Of a stretch of DNA of 8,612 nt, positions 6,403 to 8,612 are shown in pieces. Numbering within the stretch: position 1 is the stretch's first letter; each line of letters starts with the position of its first letter. The notes beneath the pieces were generated by a model, which saw only the letters and a list, made by a program, of their open reading frames with translations, was not told the origin of the DNA and did no database searches. The stretch is from Pseudomonadota bacterium. GTDB taxonomy: Bacteria > Myxococcota_A > Polyangia > Fen-1088. The stretch covers positions 1-8,612 of the forward strand of contig JADGRD010000117.1 of the NCBI GenBank assembly GCA_017881285.1. Direction: 5' to 3'. The position numbers and the translations under genes are program-made.

Positions 6403-7476
6403 CTACGCCTCCTCGGGAGCAGGTGGCGCCGCGTCGGACCATAGATACGCGTGCGCGTCCATCGAGCGCTTGATCTCGGCGCGCAGATCGATCGTGGCGT
6501 ACTCGCCGGCGGTGAGCACGGCATTCTTGATGGCGCGCGCATCCGAGCCGCCGTGACAGACGATGACCACGCCGTCGATGCCGATGAGCGGCGCGCCGCC
6601 GGTCTCGGCGTAGTCCGTGCGATGCTTGAATCGGCGCAAGGCTGGCCGCATCAGCCAGGCCCCGAGCTTCTCGAGGATGCTCCCGCGCATCACCTCCTCC
6701 TTGACCGCCTCCCCGATCCACTCGACCAAACCTTCGCACCCCTTGAGCAGGACGTTCCCCGTGAAACCGTCGGTGATGACGACGTCCGCGGTGCCCTTGA
6801 AGATGTCCCGGCCTTCCACGTAGCCCAGGAATTCGAACTCGGACGGGTTCTCGCCGGCGGTCACCCGGCCGAGCAGCCGTGCGGCCTCGCGCGTCAGCAC
6901 GGTTCCCTTCTGCTCCTCGGTCCCGTTCGAGAGAATCCCCACCCGCGGGCGCGCCTTCTTGTGTTGCAGGCGTGTGTACGTCGCCCCCAGAACTCCGAAC
7001 TGCGCCAGCGCCGACGGCCGCAGATCGACGTTGGCGCCCATGTCGAGCAGAACGCACTGACCGGCGCGGGTCGGGAACGTCGTCGCGATGGCGGGTCGCT
7101 CGACCTGACCCAGGCGGCCCAGAACGATGAGCGCCCCGGCCATGAGCGCCCCCGAGTTGCCCGCCGAGACCACGGCATCCACCTCGCCGGCCTTGGCCAA
7201 GTCGAAGCAGACCCGCAGCGACGAGGCCTTCTTGTGTTTGAAGGCGATGGCCGGCGCCTCGTCCATGCCGACCGTGTCCGGCGCGTGCCGGATCTGAATG
7301 CGCTCGAGCGGGGCGCCCGGCCCGGATTCACCCAGGGCTTGCCGCAGGCGCGGTTCATCTCCGACCAATACGACATCGAGGCCGCTCGCGGCGACCGCGG
7401 AAAGGACACCATCAACTTCGATGCGAGGCGCCCCTTCCGAGCCCATCGCATCGACGGCGATCCTGATCTTGCTCAG
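6403..7476 (-). CDS. plsX: PlsX, phosphate acyltransferase
   Basis: Makes acyl-phosphate from acyl-ACP, the first committed step of the PlsX/PlsY route to phosphatidic acid; a peripheral membrane enzyme in known cases. 357 residues, the family length. Recognisable blocks are IRIAVDAMG at the N-terminus, HAPDTVGMDE, KKASSLRV, VVSAGNSGALMAGAL, LLDMGANVD, PRVGILSNGTEEQKG, GYVEGRDIFKGTADVV, TDGFTGNVLLK and the C-terminal GIDGVVIVCHGGSDARAIKNA. The usual GGD after DAM is here GSEG. No ATG, GTG or TTG lies at the proper N-terminus: the best start is CTG at 7474-7476, overlapping the rpmF stop as CTGA, with AGGAG five bases upstream. An in-frame GTG at 7537-7539 would add 21 residues that do not look like PlsX. 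It lies directly between rpmF and the fabG remnant, so fabH and fabD are missing from their usual places. Confidence 0.95.
   Translation of the reverse strand: MSKIRIAVDAMGSEGAPRIEVDGVLSAVAASGLDVVLVGDEPRLRQALGESGPGAPLERIQIRHAPDTVGMDEAPAIAFKHKKASSLRVCFDLAKAGEVDAVVSAGNSGALMAGALIVLGRLGQVERPAIATTFPTRAGQCVLLDMGANVDLRPSALAQFGVLGATYTRLQHKKARPRVGILSNGTEEQKGTVLTREAARLLGRVTAGENPSEFEFLGYVEGRDIFKGTADVVITDGFTGNVLLKGCEGLVEWIGEAVKEEVMRGSILEKLGAWLMRPALRRFKHRTDYAETGGAPLIGIDGVVIVCHGGSDARAIKNAVLTAGEYATIDLRAEIKRSMDAHAYLWSDAAPPAPEEA
6408..6414 (-). promoter_or_regulatory. Ribosome binding site for the fabG remnant
   Basis: GAGGAGG within the last codons of plsX, nine bases before the GTG of the 39-codon fabG remnant. 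It suggests that the translation start region of the former fabG has been kept. Confidence 0.55.
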
Positions 7477-7667
7477 GAGCTCTCCTCTTCGCTCTTCTCC
7501 ACGACCATGCGGTCCTTGTAGTAGCCGCAGGACGTGCACACCCGGTGGGACAACCGCGGTTCGCCGCAACGCGGACAGGGCACGAAGTGCGGCACGGGCT
7601 GCTTCATGACCTGAGCCCGGCGAATCGCCGAGCGGGACTTGGATTGACGTCTCTTGGGAACTGCCAT
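7473..7667 (-). CDS. rpmF: 50S ribosomal protein L32
   Basis: Large-subunit ribosomal protein L32 (bL32), 64 residues: MAVPKRRQSKSR start typical of the family, a basic N-terminal tail, then a four-cysteine zinc ribbon (Cys31, Cys34, Cys44, Cys47 in CPRC and CTSC), i.e. the zinc-binding form rather than the cysteine-free paralog, followed by GYY and an acidic tail. The start is the ATG at 7665-7667 with AAGAGG five bases upstream; an in-frame ATG at 7715 would add 16 residues encoded largely by the terminator hairpin and is rejected. The 3' end overlaps the plsX CTG start by 4 bases. A terminator hairpin lies immediately upstream. Confidence 0.97.
   Translation of the reverse strand: MAVPKRRQSKSRSAIRRAQVMKQPVPHFVPCPRCGEPRLSHRVCTSCGYYKDRMVVEKSEEESS
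7477..7486 (-). promoter_or_regulatory. Ribosome binding site that decides the plsX CTG start
   Basis: AGGAG followed by a five-base spacer (AGCTC) and then CTG (7476 to 7474), inside the last codons of rpmF. The spacing is ideal for CTG and no standard start codon is in reach, which is the main reason for choosing it. Confidence 0.6.
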
Positions 7668-7689
7668 GTTTGCCTCTTGCTGTTTCGAG

Positions 7690-7713
7690 AAAAAGCCCCG
7701 CGTCAGGCGGGGC
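7690..7713 (-). terminator. Rho-independent terminator between yceD and rpmF (possible attenuator)
   Basis: On the minus strand, GCCCCGC, a 5-base loop CTGAC and GCGGGGC form a 7-bp all-GC stem followed directly by TTTTT (7694 to 7690). It ends only 22 bases before the rpmF ATG, with the rpmF Shine-Dalgarno in that gap. There is no room for a promoter between it and rpmF, so transcription reaching rpmF must pass through it. Confidence 0.8.
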
Positions 7714-7756
7714 AATGATCACCGGAAAAGTGGTGGATGCGGTGGCTGTCTTGTTA

Positions 7757-8278
7757 CTACTGAAGTTTGATTTTTGCCAGCACGCCGAATTTCGAAGTCT
7801 CGAGCGCCCGCGTGTCGCAGTCGCAGGGCGTCAAGTTACGGTTGCGGCCGCAGGCAGGGCAGATACCGGCGCAATCCGGACGGCACACGGGCCCCATGGG
7901 CACGGCGAGCAGGATTTCATCCCGTAGGGGCCGCCCCAGATCGATGGTTCCGTGCTCGAATGAAACGACGTCCTCCTGAGTCTCTTGCGCATTGGCGCCT
8001 GTGTCCCCGGAAGCCTCGACGAAGGTCACGTCCACGGGCGACTCCACCGCGACGGGAGCCGGTTCGAGACAGCGCGCGCAAGGCACGAGCAATTCGCCGC
8101 GCAAGGTTCCGCGCAGCAGGTAGCCCTCCCCCGCTGGCTCCAGCCGTCCTTCGAGACACATGCCAGCCTTGGTCAGGCCCAACGAGGCATCCGGGCATTC
8201 CGCCGCAAGCCAGGCCGCGGTGACCGCCACGCGAAGGTCGATTCCACCCTCACCGATGTCTTTTGTCTTGTACCGCAT
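7757..8278 (-). CDS. yceD: YceD/DUF177 family protein (23S rRNA accumulation protein)
   Basis: Member of the YceD (DUF177) family, 173 residues, conserved immediately upstream of rpmF in many bacteria; family members are linked to accumulation of 23S rRNA, but the exact role is not settled. The hallmark cysteines are present: VPCARCLEP (Cys67, Cys70) in the middle, then the C-terminal block PVCRPDCAGICPACG (Cys132, Cys136, Cys140, Cys143) and PCDC (Cys152, Cys154), a likely metal site. The ATG at 8276-8278 is preceded by a purine-rich GGAAGGAAGG about 11 bases upstream, slightly farther than usual. Tandem stops TAG TAA end the gene. A good sigma70-like promoter lies just upstream, and a terminator separates it from rpmF. 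Confidence 0.9.
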   Translation of the reverse strand: MRYKTKDIGEGGIDLRVAVTAAWLAAECPDASLGLTKAGMCLEGRLEPAGEGYLLRGTLRGELLVPCARCLEPAPVAVESPVDVTFVEASGDTGANAQETQEDVVSFEHGTIDLGRPLRDEILLAVPMGPVCRPDCAGICPACGRNRNLTPCDCDTRALETSKFGVLAKIKLQ

Positions 8279-8294
8279 GGCGACGCCCGCCTTC

Positions 8295-8304
8295 CTTCCG
8301 GAAG
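8295..8304. repeat. 10-base palindrome CTTCCGGAAG in the yceD leader
   Basis: A perfect palindrome lying roughly 8-17 bases downstream of the predicted transcription start and partly overlapping the purine-rich ribosome binding stretch of yceD. It could be a protein binding site or chance; no family match is claimed. Confidence 0.3.
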
Positions 8305-8317
8305 CAGGGGGCCCGTT

Positions 8318-8345
8318 ACTATAGGGTCCGCCAGCCTTGCGTCAA
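8318..8345 (-). promoter_or_regulatory. Sigma70-type promoter of yceD
   Basis: On the minus strand, -35 TTGACG (8345 to 8340) and -10 TATAGT (8323 to 8318) are each 5 of 6 to consensus and are separated by 16 bases. Transcription would start near 8311, giving a leader of about 33 bases before the yceD ATG. This is the only near-consensus promoter I see in the window, and it would drive yceD and, by read-through, the downstream cluster. Confidence 0.75.
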
Positions 8346-8358
8346 GCTCCGCGCAAGG
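8335..8358. repeat. Inverted repeat over the yceD -35 box (possible operator)
   Basis: A perfect 7-base inverted repeat, CCTTGCG (8335-8341) and CGCAAGG (8352-8358), with a 10-base spacer, overlaps the -35 hexamer. No T-run follows on either strand, so it is not an intrinsic terminator; its position suits a repressor operator. No regulator is identified. Confidence 0.45.
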
Positions 8359-8366
8359 GATCCCGG

Positions 8367-8612
8367 CTACTTGCTGGCCGAGGAGGCGGCGCTACCCCCG
8401 CCGAAGAGGAGCAGCGACTTCAGATCCTCGTCGTTGAACACGAGCTGGATACCGAAGAACGTATCGAAGAATCCGCCCGCCGTGCCCTGGGTCTTGACGT
8501 AGTTGAACACGTCGTCGACGCCGCCCACGACATAGACGTAGCGCTTGTAGACCGCGAGGCTGGCGCGCGCGGTGAGCCGAGGGTACTGGTTCGAGCGCAT
8601 GTCGAAGATATC
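8367..8612 (-). CDS. MCE/MlaD-family protein, C-terminal fragment (start outside window)
   Basis: The last 81 codons of a gene that enters from the right edge; the frame is open to the final base, so the in-frame ATG at 8598-8600 is probably internal. The visible stretch has amphipathic beta strands (YPRLTARASLAVYKRYVYVV) followed by GGVDDVFN, FFDTFFGIQLVFNDEDLKSLL and a Gly/Ala/Ser tail. This pattern resembles the C-terminal beta-rich domain of deltaproteobacterial MCE-family proteins, which carry lipids between the membranes; the match is by recollection of motifs and covers no MCE domain proper, which would be upstream. An outer-membrane beta-barrel or other strand-rich surface protein is the alternative. 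It lies 88 bases upstream of yceD in the same direction. Confidence 0.6.
   Translation of the reverse strand, partial: DIFDMRSNQYPRLTARASLAVYKRYVYVVGGVDDVFNYVKTQGTAGGFFDTFFGIQLVFNDEDLKSLLLFGGGSAASSASK

Noticed and set aside
7668..7715. Longer rpmF start at 7715
   Set aside because: The 16 extra codons are made by the terminator hairpin and the Shine-Dalgarno region; the ATG at 7667 has the ideal ribosome binding site and the family N-terminus.

Overview
The window is dense, high-GC bacterial chromosome that looks like Myxococcota/Deltaproteobacteria. This is an inference from three things: strong GC bias at codon third positions, a Hanks-type Ser/Thr kinase with an N-terminal zinc ribbon, and an MCE-family C-terminus of the deltaproteobacterial kind. 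Almost every base is coding, no gap without a gene exceeds 300 bases, and all genes are on the minus strand except one peptidase. I found no tRNA, rRNA, CRISPR array, insertion sequence or phage gene.

Left block (1-1540, minus): clpS and clpA overlap by 7 bases and encode the N-degron adaptor and the AAA+ unfoldase of the ClpAP protease; clpA runs off the left edge. Divergent from them, across 94 bases, is a plus-strand M24 metallopeptidase (1635-3014) with all five metal ligands. Its 3' end overlaps by 8 bases the 3' end of a convergent Hanks-type kinase (3007-4611) that is anchored by a single C-terminal membrane helix.

Right block (4727-8278, minus): a compacted version of the classic yceD-rpmF-plsX-fabH-fabD-fabG-acpP-fabF cluster, coupling an rRNA/ribosome protein pair to phospholipid and fatty acid synthesis. 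Here the order is yceD, rpmF, plsX, a 39-codon fabG remnant, acpP, fabF. fabH and fabD are absent, and fabG is reduced to its first ~23 and last ~16 codons, fused in frame. It still has a start codon, a ribosome binding site in the end of plsX, and a stop. A good sigma70-type promoter with an inverted repeat over its -35 box lies before yceD. A rho-independent terminator lies between yceD and rpmF, too close to rpmF to leave room for a promoter, which suggests attenuation. plsX has no usual start codon at the right place and probably starts at CUG, overlapping the rpmF stop. The kinase follows fabF by 115 bases and may be the distal gene of this unit. The right edge holds the last 81 codons of an MCE/MlaD-family gene.

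The points most worth a second look are the in-frame fabG remnant with loss of fabH/fabD, the terminator inside the yceD-rpmF leader, the CUG start of plsX, the tail-anchored kinase, and a ClpS whose gatekeeper Met is replaced by Gln.
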